Shown: positions 24,138 through 32,428 of the stretch, piece after piece
Numbering within the stretch: position 1 is the first letter of the stretch
How the letters are laid out: the number at the start of each line of letters is the position of its first letter
Program-made: the position numbers and the translations under genes
Source of the DNA: JBJGXI01 sp045635475
GTDB taxonomy: Bacteria; Bacillota; Bacilli; Bacillales; Amphibacillaceae
Assembly (NCBI RefSeq): GCF_045635475.1
Contig: NZ_JBJGXI010000051.1
Location: 1-40,312, forward strand
Direction of reading: 5' to 3'
Length of the DNA stretch: 40,312 nt
The notes under the pieces: generated by a model
What the model was told of the DNA's origin: nothing
Databases searched by the model: none
The model's input: the letters and a program-made list of their open reading frames with translations, nothing else

Positions 24138-25013
24138 CTACTCCACATGATAGGCTTGATACACGTCACGCTTCGGCAATTTTCGCTCTTCTGCTACAAC
24201 TTTTATTGCCTCTTTACTAGACAGACCATAACCTTCTATATGGTGATTCACATGTTGCTTTATTGATAATGGTAGCCACCATTCTGCTTGCTCCTTTTGC
24301 TCTGCTTCTTTTGCACCTTCCACCACTATACAAAATTCGCCTCTAATCTCTGATTGTTTTGCCCAAATGATCGTTTCTGTTAATGAACCACGTACATATT
24401 CTTCAAACCGCTTTGTTAACTCCCTTGCTAACGTCACATTGCGATCTCCTAGATGTTCATATAACGCTTCTAACGTTTCTACTAAACGATGGGGAGATTC
24501 ATAAAACAGCAAAGAGGCCTGTATGGACTTTAACCGGTTTAGTTCTTCTTCTTTTTGTCTTTTTTTACGAGGTAAAAATCCATAAAAATAAAATTCATCC
24601 GTAGACAACCCTGATCCAACTAGGGCGCACAATGCCGCATTTGCACCAGGTAAAACAACAACCGCAATATCGGCTGCCAGTACACCTTGTACGAGTTCAT
24701 AACCTGGATCTGAAATCCCGGGCATTCCTGCATCACTTACTAACGCAATTGACATACCTGTTCGGAGCTTATCGATCAGGCTTGCGTCCTTCGTCAGTTT
24801 ATTATGTTCATGATAACTTGTTAGCGGTGTATCAATCTCTAAATGATTAAGTAATTTTCTTGTATTTCTTGTATCCTCTGCAGCAATAAGATCGGATTCC
24901 TTTAGTATTCGAATTGCACGTAATGTGATATCCTCTAGGTTTCCAATCGGTGTGGGTACTATGTATAATGTTCCCGTATCATATTTCCCTTGGAAGCTAC
25001 TTTGCGTTTGCAT
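24138..25013 (-). CDS. rsmI: 16S rRNA 2'-O-methyltransferase RsmI
   Basis: Methylates the ribose of C1402 in 16S rRNA. It belongs to the tetrapyrrole-methylase fold: GTLYIVPTPIGNLEDITLRA near the start, AAEDTRNTRKLL, and the glycine-rich ALVSDAGMPGISDPGYELV. Length 291 is typical. It overlaps the 3' end of yazA by 17 bases, so trmN6-yazA-rsmI form a coupled operon of RNA-modification-related genes, the conserved order. Confidence 0.96.
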   Translation of the reverse strand: MQTQSSFQGKYDTGTLYIVPTPIGNLEDITLRAIRILKESDLIAAEDTRNTRKLLNHLEIDTPLTSYHEHNKLTKDASLIDKLRTGMSIALVSDAGMPGISDPGYELVQGVLAADIAVVVLPGANAALCALVGSGLSTDEFYFYGFLPRKKRQKEEELNRLKSIQASLLFYESPHRLVETLEALYEHLGDRNVTLARELTKRFEEYVRGSLTETIIWAKQSEIRGEFCIVVEGAKEAEQKEQAEWWLPLSIKQHVNHHIEGYGLSSKEAIKVVAEERKLPKRDVYQAYHVE

Positions 25014-25287
25014 CCTTATCTAGTCCTTCCGCATGCATTTTAATAAGTGCTAGCTTTTGTTCGCGGTTCATTTGTTTAATTTTATATTCTGTTTGTAACG
25101 CTTCCCTTTTGGATGCATAAGTCTGTTTAAACACCGGATGAAAAGGACCACGTCCTCTGGTATACTTGGCACCCTTTCCTTGTTCATGCATGACTAATCG
25201 GCGCTCAAAATCATTGGTATAGCCTGTATACAAAGTTCCATCGCTACATTCTAATATATATACACTATGGTCAGTTTTGTCTCCCAT
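24997..25287 (-). CDS. yazA: GIY-YIG nuclease-superfamily protein YazA
   Basis: A single GIY-YIG domain of 96 residues: VYILECSDGTLYTGYTNDFE holds the VYI and YTG segments and the catalytic arginine follows in ERRL; YEYKIKQ-like residues (TEYKIKQMN) supply the conserved glutamate. It belongs to the UPF0213 group, whose cellular role is unknown. AGAGGGA precedes the ATG, which lies inside the last codons of trmN6 (17-base overlap), and its own end overlaps rsmI. Confidence 0.93.
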   Translation of the reverse strand: MGDKTDHSVYILECSDGTLYTGYTNDFERRLVMHEQGKGAKYTRGRGPFHPVFKQTYASKREALQTEYKIKQMNREQKLALIKMHAEGLDKDANAK

Positions 25288-26020
25288 ATACTATTCCCTC
25301 TAACTCTTTCGTATATTGACCGTTTTCATCAAAAGCATATAATGGCGGAAGAATTTTTAAATCTGGATTACCATCTCTTATTCCTTCTATTAATAAAATA
25401 TTAGCTTCTTTTCCTTGCTTAGGATATACGAATCTTAACCGCTTTGGTTCGATTCGGTACTGCCTAAACAGGGTAATGATCTCCACCAATCGACTAGGTC
25501 GATGGACCATTGATACCTTTCCACCTGATCTAGCTAGCATACTGCAAGCTTTAACTACATCTTCTAATGTACAATAAATTTCATGCCTAGCAATGGTAAA
25601 GTGTTCATTAAGGTTTTGTTGTTCCTTGTTCACTGATTTAAAATACGGAGGGTTGCAGGTTACTACATCAAACTTATTATTGCCAAAGCGGGCAGGCATG
25701 TTCTTTAAATCTCCATGGATAATGCTAACTTGATCGTCTAATTGGTTTAGCTTAACGTTACGGGTAGCCATATCATATAAACGCGCCTGTATCTCTACAC
25801 CTGTAATTTGTGCTTCAGAACGTCTACTTAGTAAAAGCGGGATCACCCCATTACCCGTGCATAAATCTAATATCTTTCCTCTTTTAAGTGGTACACTGGC
25901 AAAATCAGCGAGTAACACAGCATCAATCGAAAAGGCAAAAACGGAAGGGCTTTGAATAATTCGCATATTTTCTTCTGCCAATAAGTAATCAAGACGTTCG
26001 TCTGGCTGTAAATCAACCAT
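25271..26020 (-). CDS. trmN6: tRNA (adenine-N6) methyltransferase TrmN6-like (YabB)
   Basis: SAM-dependent methyltransferase of 249 residues. Motif I is ILDLCTGNGVIPLLLSRR and the catalytic motif is CNPPYF, the NPPY type that methylates exocyclic amines of adenine or Gln. The closest characterised relative modifies A37 of tRNA-Val in E. coli; the substrate here is inferred. AGAGGAG precedes the ATG. First gene of the overlapping operon with yazA and rsmI, separated from yabA by a terminator-like hairpin. Confidence 0.88.
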   Translation of the reverse strand: MVDLQPDERLDYLLAEENMRIIQSPSVFAFSIDAVLLADFASVPLKRGKILDLCTGNGVIPLLLSRRSEAQITGVEIQARLYDMATRNVKLNQLDDQVSIIHGDLKNMPARFGNNKFDVVTCNPPYFKSVNKEQQNLNEHFTIARHEIYCTLEDVVKACSMLARSGGKVSMVHRPSRLVEIITLFRQYRIEPKRLRFVYPKQGKEANILLIEGIRDGNPDLKILPPLYAFDENGQYTKELEGIVYGRQN

Positions 26021-26044
26021 ATTTCTAACTCCTCTTATATTAAA

Positions 26045-26093
26045 TAAAGATTGAACCTTGAAAGCATGTCCTGCCCTTAAGATTCAATCTCTC
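26045..26093 (-). terminator. Terminator after yabA
   Basis: Minus strand: AGATTGAATCTT pairs with AAGGTTCAATCT, followed by TTATTTAA. The loop is fairly long and the T run is interrupted, so it may be partial. It lies between yabA and trmN6. Confidence 0.65.
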
Positions 26094-26148
26094 ATTAAAT
26101 TTGTATTCTACCTCGTAAACAATCATCTACTTCAAATAGTAGGTACAT

Positions 26149-26499
26149 TCACTTCGTTTTGTTCAAAAAAAGTAAGCAGAACAAACAATCCTCATCCTGC
26201 CTAGGACTTCCAAAATGAATATTACAAATATGGAAGCCTTCTTCATACAACCTGGCCAAGTTATCGTATCCTTCTCCGATTGTTACTTCTTTATCACTAT
26301 CTGTCGTATGTTCTTGATTTGTTTCGCTTTCCTTATTCCCGTTCAGTCGATTGCGCAAATGATGATTTTCTAAAGAAAGACGATGATTTTCTTCCAGTAG
26401 CTCACTTAGATGTTTTTTTAAATCTCCCAGCTTTTGATAAAGCTGGCCGATTTGCTCCTCCATATGTGACACTTGTTCAAAGACTTCTTTTTTATTCAC
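26149..26499 (-). CDS. yabA: Replication initiation control protein YabA
   Basis: Negative regulator of replication initiation that bridges DnaA and the DnaN clamp. Residues 5-55 form a leucine-zipper coiled coil (EEQIGQLYQKLGDLKKHLSE), then a linker, then a zinc-binding end with FHICNIH and CLFCLLFLNK (H90, C92, C105, C108). I start at the GTG at 26499 (116 residues), where family similarity begins (NKKEVFEQV); a GTG at 26511 is the alternative. Ribosome sites are weak for both; translation is probably coupled to ricT, which ends 16 bases upstream. Confidence 0.94.
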   Translation of the reverse strand: MNKKEVFEQVSHMEEQIGQLYQKLGDLKKHLSELLEENHRLSLENHHLRNRLNGNKESETNQEHTTDSDKEVTIGEGYDNLARLYEEGFHICNIHFGSPRQDEDCLFCLLFLNKTK

Positions 26500-26515
26500 G
26501 CTCTCTTGCACCCCA

Positions 26516-27343
26516 TTATTCCGTGGCTTGCGTTGTAATTACTCCTTCATTAATAAGCTCGTCTAATGTATATTCAACAACGCGTTCTTTTTCAGGAATT
26601 TCAATCTGAATAATGCGTTCAAGAATATTTAATCCAACAACTTTACCGTGACCATAAGGAGTGTTTATTTTTTGTCCTAAGTCTGGAAGCTGCTTTTTAG
26701 CTGACTCATAATCATCATTTTCATACTTTAGACAGCACATTAGCCGACCACATAATCCGGAAATTTTCGCTGGATTCAAAGATAAATTTTGATCCTTTGC
26801 CATTTTTATTGACACCGGCTCAAAATCACCTAAAAACGTAGAACAGCAAAGCATTCTACCACAAGGACCTATACCACCCAACAGCTTTGCTTCATCGCGC
26901 ACACCAATTTGACGCAGTTCAATTCTTGTTTTAAAGATAGCAGCTAGATCCTTCACTAATTCTCGAAAATCTACTCTACCATCCGCAGTAAAATAAAAAA
27001 TCACTTTATTGCGGTCAAAGGTGTACTCTACTTCCACTAAATTCATATCCAGGCTATGTTCAACAATTTTTTGTTGACATAATTGATAAGCTTCTTCTGC
27101 ATTTTCATGATTCTCTGCAACTGATAACTTATCTTTTTCACTAGCAATCCGAATAACTTTCTTTAGTGGCAGGACGACATCTTCCTCGTCCACTTTTTTA
27201 TTTGCAATAACCACCTTACCGAATTCAATTCCTCGTACTGTTTCTACGATAACGTAATCTTCATTCGAGATCTGGTGGTCAGTTGGATCAAAATAATATA
27301 TTTTACCCGCTTTTTTAAAACGGACGCCAATCACTTCTATCAT
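26516..27343 (-). CDS. ricT: RicT (YaaT), PSP1-domain Fe-S protein
   Basis: Part of the RicA-RicF-RicT (Y) complex, which in B. subtilis stimulates Spo0F phosphorylation and RNase Y-dependent mRNA maturation. The PSP1 domain contains two cysteine-rich patches, GGIGPCGRMLCCSTFLG and SGLCGRLMCCLKYEND, ligands of [4Fe-4S] clusters. The ATG at 27343 (275 residues) has GAGGTG 7 bases upstream; another at 27349 is too close to that site. It starts 7 bases after holB, within the tmk-darA-holB-ricT-yabA run. Confidence 0.96.
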   Translation of the reverse strand: MIEVIGVRFKKAGKIYYFDPTDHQISNEDYVIVETVRGIEFGKVVIANKKVDEEDVVLPLKKVIRIASEKDKLSVAENHENAEEAYQLCQQKIVEHSLDMNLVEVEYTFDRNKVIFYFTADGRVDFRELVKDLAAIFKTRIELRQIGVRDEAKLLGGIGPCGRMLCCSTFLGDFEPVSIKMAKDQNLSLNPAKISGLCGRLMCCLKYENDDYESAKKQLPDLGQKINTPYGHGKVVGLNILERIIQIEIPEKERVVEYTLDELINEGVITTQATE

Positions 27344-27349
27344 TATCAT

Positions 27350-28336
27350 TCACCTCTGTATTTGAAGTGTTAGTTGCTCCATTACTAAAGCAGGATGTAT
27401 ATTGCTATTCAGATTTCGTTTTGCTTCTGTCAGATTAGCCAATACTGTTGTTGCTTGCTGCTTAGACCAAGAAAGTGCTGATTGCTCAATTCTCTCATTT
27501 TCATTGATAAATACAATGGAGTCTTCATTTCCGATATGATAATAAATAATATCCTTAAACCATAATAATAACAAATCCAAGCCAAGATGCAGCTGGTCAC
27601 GTTCTTTAAATAAAGGCATCCACTGGTTATTAATAAATAACAAAGCTTCATCTGGTTTAGTCTGGAGAACTTCTATCAATTGTACCATTATTTTTCTAGC
27701 ATTAGCAAACCACTCATCATTACTTAACTCCAATGCTTCTGTTGTATTATTTGTCATTGACGATAATAATTTAGCATTAGATGAAGATAACCCCTCAGTT
27801 TCCAACTTTTCTTGAAGCTTATTAGGGTTAAGTGGTTTAAGTGACATAATTTGACACCTAGAGCGAATCGTTGGTAGAAGAGCTTGACTGTTTTCCGTTA
27901 ATAATATTGCAGTTGTCTGTTTACTTGGCTCTTCTAGGAACTTTAATAATCTGTTAGCAGCATTTGTTGTCATTTTATCTGCTTCTTGTATAATGTACAC
28001 TTTTTTATTTGACTCTAGCCCTGTATACGTAAATTCCTTTTGCAAATGCAATATTTGTTCTCTTTTAATCGATTGTCCATCAGGGCTAATCTGATGGACA
28101 TCAGGATGATTGCCAGAATCGATTCGGTTACAATCCTTGCACTGATGACAGGGCTCTGCATTTCGCACAAATCTACAAAAAATACTTTTAGCAAGTAGTA
28201 AACTTATGGCATATTTCCCTGTTCCTTTATCTCCTTGAAATAAATAGGCATGTGAAATACGGTCTTTCAAAATGGATTGCTTTAACATTTTACTTGCGAT
28301 TGGTTGAATTTGCGCCATGTGCGTCCATGATTGCAT
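27350..28336 (-). CDS. holB: DNA polymerase III delta' subunit
   Basis: Stator of the clamp loader that loads DnaN. AAA+ fold: HAYLFQGDKGTGKYAIS is the P-loop region, followed by a four-cysteine zinc module (CRFVRNAEPCHQCKDC), VYIIQEADKMTTNAANRLLK and the SRC motif in PTIRSRCQIM. Length 328 fits. It shares its domain layout with DnaX at 33400, its partner. The gene yaaR, which in B. subtilis lies between darA and holB, is missing: only 44 bases separate them. Confidence 0.95.
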   Translation of the reverse strand: MQSWTHMAQIQPIASKMLKQSILKDRISHAYLFQGDKGTGKYAISLLLAKSIFCRFVRNAEPCHQCKDCNRIDSGNHPDVHQISPDGQSIKREQILHLQKEFTYTGLESNKKVYIIQEADKMTTNAANRLLKFLEEPSKQTTAILLTENSQALLPTIRSRCQIMSLKPLNPNKLQEKLETEGLSSSNAKLLSSMTNNTTEALELSNDEWFANARKIMVQLIEVLQTKPDEALLFINNQWMPLFKERDQLHLGLDLLLLWFKDIIYYHIGNEDSIVFINENERIEQSALSWSKQQATTVLANLTEAKRNLNSNIHPALVMEQLTLQIQR

Positions 28337-28380
28337 AACATCTCTTCCTTACTGCTCGATAATCTTATTACTAGGTTTCG

Positions 28381-28710
28381 TTAAAATTGATAGAAGGCAT
28401 CTATTGGAACAACGAAAACTGTTGCGCCACCAACCTCTACTTGAATCGGTCTTGGGATATATGAATCTGCGTTTCCACCCATTGGTGAGATTGGAGCAAC
28501 CATTTGTTCCCTCTGGCTACAATTATCTCTAATAATGTCTAAGGCATCATCAACATATTCATCATCACAGCCGATCATCAGTGTCGTATTTCCTTCTTTT
28601 AGAAAACCACCTGTAGAAGATAATTTCGTCGTTTTAAAGTTTTTACCACCTAATGCATCGGTTAGTCGATTACTATCCTTGTCCTGTATTACTGCCATTA
28701 TTAATTTCAT
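28381..28710 (-). CDS. darA: Cyclic-di-AMP receptor DarA/PstA (PII-like)
   Basis: PII-like trimeric signal protein that binds c-di-AMP (YaaQ in B. subtilis). 109 residues; MKLIMAVIQDKDSNRLTDAL begins the ferredoxin-like fold, followed by the flexible loops and ending in VGGATVFVVPIDAFYQF, as in the family. GAGGAGGGG precedes the ATG. It lies between tmk and holB, the conserved setting. Its downstream target is unknown. Confidence 0.95.
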   Translation of the reverse strand: MKLIMAVIQDKDSNRLTDALGGKNFKTTKLSSTGGFLKEGNTTLMIGCDDEYVDDALDIIRDNCSQREQMVAPISPMGGNADSYIPRPIQVEVGGATVFVVPIDAFYQF

Positions 28711-28772
28711 GATTACCCCTCCTCATCTTTATTTATAGTCTATTCTGTGATGCTTGCCTATTGTGTATAATG

Positions 28773-29405
28773 TCATTGTTCTTTTAGAAAACGTGTAATG
28801 TGCTGATAGACGATGTTTTTCACTTCCGGAATTGAAAGTTTTGCATCTACCCTCTGGATCCGATCAGGAAACTTTGTTAGCAATTGTTGATATGCATCAT
28901 GTACCTGGTCATGAAATTGAATATTTTCTAGATCCAAACGATTCTGTTCACGTTCTTTATTCGCTATAATTCGGCGTAATCCTTCTTTAGGATTAATATC
29001 AAAGTAAAGAGTTAAATCTGGCATTTTACCTTCGATAGCAAATTGATTGATTTGGTACACTTCATCTACTCCAAGTCCTCTTGCATATCCTTGATAGGCA
29101 AGACTACTGTCAATAAAACGATCACATAATATTATTTTACCTTCAGCTAATGCAGGTATTACCTTCTCTACTAAGTGCTGACGACGTGCGGCAGCATATA
29201 ACAATGCTTCTGTACGTGCATCCATCTTCGTATGAGAGGGGTCTAGAATGATTGCTCTAATCTTCTCAGCAATCTCAATCCCACCAGGTTCTCTTGTTGT
29301 TAAAACATCATATCCTGCTTCTATTAATTTATCTTTTATAGCGGTTAAGATCGTCGTCTTACCTGCACCTTCTCCGCCTTCAAATGTTATAAAAAATCCG
29401 CTCAA
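28773..29405 (-). CDS. tmk: Thymidylate kinase
   Basis: Phosphorylates dTMP to dTDP. The P-loop FEGGEGAGKTT is at residues 8-18, the DR motif occurs in ILCDRFIDSSLAYQGYARG, and the arginine-rich LID region is near 145. Length 210. The start codon is TTG with AGAGGAG 7 bases upstream; there is no ATG with a site nearby. It follows the decarboxylase gene by 19 bases and is likely cotranscribed with it. Confidence 0.96.
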   Translation of the reverse strand: MSGFFITFEGGEGAGKTTILTAIKDKLIEAGYDVLTTREPGGIEIAEKIRAIILDPSHTKMDARTEALLYAAARRQHLVEKVIPALAEGKIILCDRFIDSSLAYQGYARGLGVDEVYQINQFAIEGKMPDLTLYFDINPKEGLRRIIANKEREQNRLDLENIQFHDQVHDAYQQLLTKFPDRIQRVDAKLSIPEVKNIVYQHITRFLKEQ

Positions 29406-29424
29406 TGTCAGTCTCCTCTGTTAG

Positions 29425-30852
29425 CTACACAAATACTTTTGTTCCTTGTTCAATGTTTTTATTTTGAAAATTTGTACCTTGTGTTACCAAGTATTTTATC
29501 ACTTTTATATGCCTAGAAGTAATCTTCTCCCCTTTTAACACCACTGGTATTCCCGGAGGATAAGGTACAATCGCTTCTGCAGCGACATGGCCAAGTACAT
29601 CGTTCCAAATCAGAAACTGTCGCGCTTTGTTTTTCATTTCTTGATAAGAAAAGTGCAAAGCAACTATTGGCTCTTGTTCAACGTTTACTTCCTCTATTGT
29701 ATCATGATAAGTCGATAATTTTAATTGATCATTTATGTGTTCTAGTGCATTATTCCAATGCTTCCAATCATCAAACGTGGATAATCCGTGAATAAACAGT
29801 ACTTGCTTGTGTGTCGATAATTCAGGATAAATACCATACCTCTCAAATAGCTTAGCTAATTGGTGGCCATTTGTACCTTGATGTGCTTCAATTGTCACCT
29901 TTAAAGGGTCATCTAAACCCGAAATAAAAGGAACGACGCTCCAGTTTGTGCTTCGCTCTAACGATCTACGAAGTTGACTAGCACTGTCAATTATTTTAAC
30001 AACTTCCTCTGATGATAAGTTTACTAAAAAATACCGCGTTAAATCTAAGCTCGCTAAGATTGGATAAGACGGACTACTAGACTGCAGCATCTGCAAATAA
30101 TAAGCTAGTTGAGTGCTTGATACTAATGATGATTTACTATGTAAAAAAGAAGCCATTGTCATTGCTGGTGCCATTTTATGTGCGGATTGCACGACGACAT
30201 CTGCTCCGAGTTCTAATGATGATGTTGGAAAATCCTCACTTATTGAAAAATGTACAGCATGAGCCTCATCAACTAGTACGGGTATTCCATATTCATGTGC
30301 ATTAGTGATCAACGTTTTAATAGGATATGTTCTTCCAAAATAATCAGGATAAGTTAGGATTAATGCTTTACTATCCCGATTTTCTGCCAAAGCTTGTACT
30401 ACACCTTCTATATCAGGAGCAGTATACCTTCCCAGACTGTCATCATAAACTGGTGCAACAAAAATTGGTTGAACTCCACTTAACTCCAATCCATGCATAA
30501 TTGATTTGTGACAGTTCCTTTGGACAATCACTTTATCACCTGCAGAGCATGTGGCTAAAATCATTGCTAAATTACCAACTGTACTCCCACCAACTAAAAA
30601 AAACGTTTGATCTGACCCGAAATAATCAGCTGCTAATTGTTGCGCTTGTTCAATCACACCCTCAGCAGCATGTAAATCATCTAAACCAGTCAACTCTGTT
30701 ACATCAATGGATAACACATCTTTATAAACATCCCGACCTAACTCAGGGAATATAGTGCCACTTTTATGTCCAGGCACATGAAAAGAAACTGGTTTTGAAC
30801 TAGCAAAACTAGTAAGTACTTCATACAGTGGTGCAACCGATTGTTGTTTCAT
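29425..30852 (-). CDS. yaaO: Orn/Lys/Arg-type PLP decarboxylase (YaaO/SpeA-like)
   Basis: Fold-type I PLP decarboxylase of the arginine/lysine/ornithine group; the B. subtilis neighbour-equivalent is YaaO, a relative of arginine decarboxylase SpeA. The first part (VSFHVPGHKSG) and GGSTVGNLAM bind the cofactor phosphate region, VDEAHAVHF holds the PLP-aspartate, and SAHKMAP holds the Schiff-base Lys226. I start at the ATG at 30852 (475 residues), with AAGGCGG 6 bases upstream; a GTG at 30870 overlaps that site. The amino-acid substrate cannot be told from sequence alone. It lies upstream of tmk, conserved. Confidence 0.88.
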   Translation of the reverse strand: MKQQSVAPLYEVLTSFASSKPVSFHVPGHKSGTIFPELGRDVYKDVLSIDVTELTGLDDLHAAEGVIEQAQQLAADYFGSDQTFFLVGGSTVGNLAMILATCSAGDKVIVQRNCHKSIMHGLELSGVQPIFVAPVYDDSLGRYTAPDIEGVVQALAENRDSKALILTYPDYFGRTYPIKTLITNAHEYGIPVLVDEAHAVHFSISEDFPTSSLELGADVVVQSAHKMAPAMTMASFLHSKSSLVSSTQLAYYLQMLQSSSPSYPILASLDLTRYFLVNLSSEEVVKIIDSASQLRRSLERSTNWSVVPFISGLDDPLKVTIEAHQGTNGHQLAKLFERYGIYPELSTHKQVLFIHGLSTFDDWKHWNNALEHINDQLKLSTYHDTIEEVNVEQEPIVALHFSYQEMKNKARQFLIWNDVLGHVAAEAIVPYPPGIPVVLKGEKITSRHIKVIKYLVTQGTNFQNKNIEQGTKVFV

Positions 30853-31000
30853 AATCAACCGCCTTTTCACATCATCTATTGTACATATTGTATCTCATTT
30901 AGAATCGAAATAGCCAGTAAGCATTGCGATGCGCAGCACTACTCGCCCCTGCGTAACTGCAATCAATACTTCTCTAGGTTAGCTACGATTGCAAACACAA

Positions 31001-31042
31001 AAATACCCTAATCGTCTAGGGGGAAGACGATTAGGGTATTTT
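31001..31042 (-). terminator. Terminator of csfB (symmetrical)
   Basis: Minus strand: AAATACCCTAATCGTCT-tccccct-AGACGATTAGGGTATTT with T runs, a perfect 17-base stem directly after the csfB stop codon. It could work in both directions. The 30853-31000 stretch behind it holds the yaaO promoter region, which I could not resolve. Confidence 0.92.
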
Positions 31043-31046
31043 TAAC

Positions 31047-31238
31047 TTACGAATTCAAAGTTGGTTGATTTAAGTTTCTTAGTTTTTCAAGATAATAGTT
31101 ATACTGACTGTCTTGTGGTTCTGTATGAATCATCTTCTGTTCACACTCGCAACATATAAACAAATTATATAAATGATAACCTTCTGCTTTTTCTTGGTCG
31201 CAAATGCCGCAAGTCTCATTATGTTCGATGACTTTCAT
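31047..31238 (-). CDS. csfB: Anti-sigma factor CsfB (Gin)
   Basis: Small zinc protein that inhibits SigG early in the forespore and SigE there later, keeping the compartment programmes apart (B. subtilis). 63 residues with two CxxC pairs: C10-x2-C13 and C29-x2-C32 (ETCGICDQEK and FICCECEQK), and the C-terminal YLEKLRNLNQPTL typical of Gin. The ATG at 31238 has GGAGGTGG upstream; an open frame extends to 31403 but that part covers the promoter. The gene stands alone between a SigF-type promoter and a strong terminator. xpaC and yaaN, next in B. subtilis, are absent. Confidence 0.93.
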   Translation of the reverse strand: MKVIEHNETCGICDQEKAEGYHLYNLFICCECEQKMIHTEPQDSQYNYYLEKLRNLNQPTLNS

Positions 31239-31258
31239 TTTCTCCACCTCCGTTAGCT

Positions 31259-31288
31259 TAGTATCTCCTAATCTAACGAAACCTATAC
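31259..31288 (-). promoter_or_regulatory. SigF-type promoter of csfB
   Basis: Minus strand: GTATA (31288-31284), 15-base spacer, GGAGATACTA (31268-31259). This is a full match to the SigF consensus GYATA-N15/16-GGNRANANTW and has the same layout as the fin promoter. The leader would be only about 15 bases. Confidence 0.85.
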
Positions 31289-31399
31289 AAAAAAATCTTA
31301 GAAAATACATATATCTTAGTCTATGAAAAAAGGAATCTAATCTTGTTTGTACAGTTAAAATTTTTTTATAAAAAAGTACGCTTCGTAAATTTGGTTTTT

Positions 31400-31822
31400 T
31401 CATATTTCATAATTGAACTGAAATCCGACGTAACGTTTTAATAATAAAGGTGCGTGTTTTGACACCGTTCCGTCAGAATACTTCGCTTTCCGCGGGGAGC
31501 GAAGTATTCTGCCTCCACTGCATAGGTTTTCTAATGGTAGGTAGAGCGTTAAAAGCAGAAGATCCTAAGTCAGCGGAAGAAATACACTTTGACTCCTCGA
31601 AAATACAACCCAATTTTCTTCGTGCGATGTATCGCTGTCGTAGCTTTCCTTGTCCTGCGGGACTAGTGGCCTAAGTGAGACCCCGCAGGAGCGAAGCGAC
31701 GAGGAGGCTCACTAGCCCCCCACGGAAAGCAAAGTGTATTTCTGGAGCGGGTGAAAGCACTATCCATATAGTTAAACCAGAGTTTAGCTGTTTTGCGCAA
31801 TAACAACAACAGTTTTCACAAA
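31400..31822. repeat. GC-rich mosaic palindromic repeat, family A, copy 3
   Basis: This fills most of the csfB-bofA gap. Its right half (31650-31740) repeats GCGGGACTAGTGGCCTAAGT and GAGGAGGCTCACTAGCCCCC from copy 1. The left part has its own small palindrome ACTTCGCTTTCCGCGGGGAG/CGAAGT near 31485-31510. The right end shares TTTAGCT and an AACAACAGTTTT-like run with copy 2. In B. subtilis an rRNA operon occupies this interval; there is none here. Confidence 0.85.
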
Positions 31823-31827
31823 ATAAA

Positions 31828-31851
31828 AAGAGCTACCTTAACGATAGCCCT
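31828..31851 (-). terminator. Terminator of bofA
   Basis: Minus strand: AGGGCTATC-gttaa-GGTAGCTCT followed by TTTTATTTT, just after the bofA stop codon. Confidence 0.82.
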
Positions 31852-31853
31852 TT

Positions 31854-32120
31854 CTAACCAAATATAAAAATATGCATAGCTGCAAGTGAAGCTAATCCAG
31901 GTATTCCCAGAAATCCAGTAATAACCGCTGTGAAAATGTTAATTGGTAAATGCAACCCTAATGACGCTCCAAATACATTAAAAAAGAACAGAAATAAAAC
32001 TCCTATGACAAGTTTAACCCCTGACTGTGCAACAAAACGCATTGGTTTTAACGGAGCACCTACAATTAACAATATCGCAATTAGAACAACCATACTTATA
32101 ACAATGACGGTCGAATCCAA
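31854..32120 (-). CDS. bofA: Pro-sigma-K processing inhibitor BofA
   Basis: Integral membrane protein of the outer forespore membrane that, with SpoIVFA, holds the SpoIVFB protease inactive until a forespore signal arrives. 88 residues with an N-terminal membrane segment (about 5-25) and a second long hydrophobic stretch (about 34-60); the C-terminal INIFTAVITGFLGIPGLASL is the family signature. The start is TTG with AAGGAGG 10 bases upstream. Last gene of the dnaX-ebfC-recR-yaaL-bofA run; an 80-base gap after yaaL may carry its own promoter. Confidence 0.94.
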   Translation of the reverse strand: MDSTVIVISMVVLIAILLIVGAPLKPMRFVAQSGVKLVIGVLFLFFFNVFGASLGLHLPINIFTAVITGFLGIPGLASLAAMHIFIFG

Positions 32121-32201
32121 GTTTATACGTCCTCCTTCTGCTTGTCCTCCTTATATTTTATGAGCACAAGACAAAAAAAGAACTATCCTTCACATGATTT
32201 A

Positions 32202-32414
32202 TTAAAGTGCACTAATGTTTCTAAACCTTGCTTCTCTTAATAAATAGTAATACTTCACTTCAGCTATTAATAGCTCATGCAAGCCACTTTCACTAGGATC
32301 CACACTTCGTTCAATAATTGACTTTAAATTTTTTGATTCTTTTTTTAACTGAAAAATATCCTGAAGCAGCTGTTCATCCATAACATTTTTTCTTACCTTC
32401 CGACTCGCACGCAT
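32202..32414 (-). CDS. yaaL: DUF2508 protein YaaL
   Basis: Conserved small protein of unknown function always found between recR and bofA in Bacillaceae. 70 residues, mostly predicted helical and charged; the family signature is ERSVDPSESGLHELLIAEVK followed by YYYLLREARFRN. The ATG has AGGAGCGG upstream and lies 15 bases after recR. An internal ATG (codon 12) is a less likely start. No motif hints at an activity. Confidence 0.88.
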   Translation of the reverse strand: MRASRKVRKNVMDEQLLQDIFQLKKESKNLKSIIERSVDPSESGLHELLIAEVKYYYLLREARFRNISAL

Positions 32415-32428
32415 GGTTCCACCCGCTC

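Noticed and set aside
31239..31403. N-terminal extension of csfB by 55 residues
   Set aside because: The extension covers the SigF promoter, and the ATG at 31238 has a strong GGAGGTGG site and matches the family start.
31239..31853. Hidden rRNA or tRNA genes in the csfB-bofA gap
   Set aside because: The GC-rich sequence is family A repeat; no rRNA or tRNA motifs were recognised.
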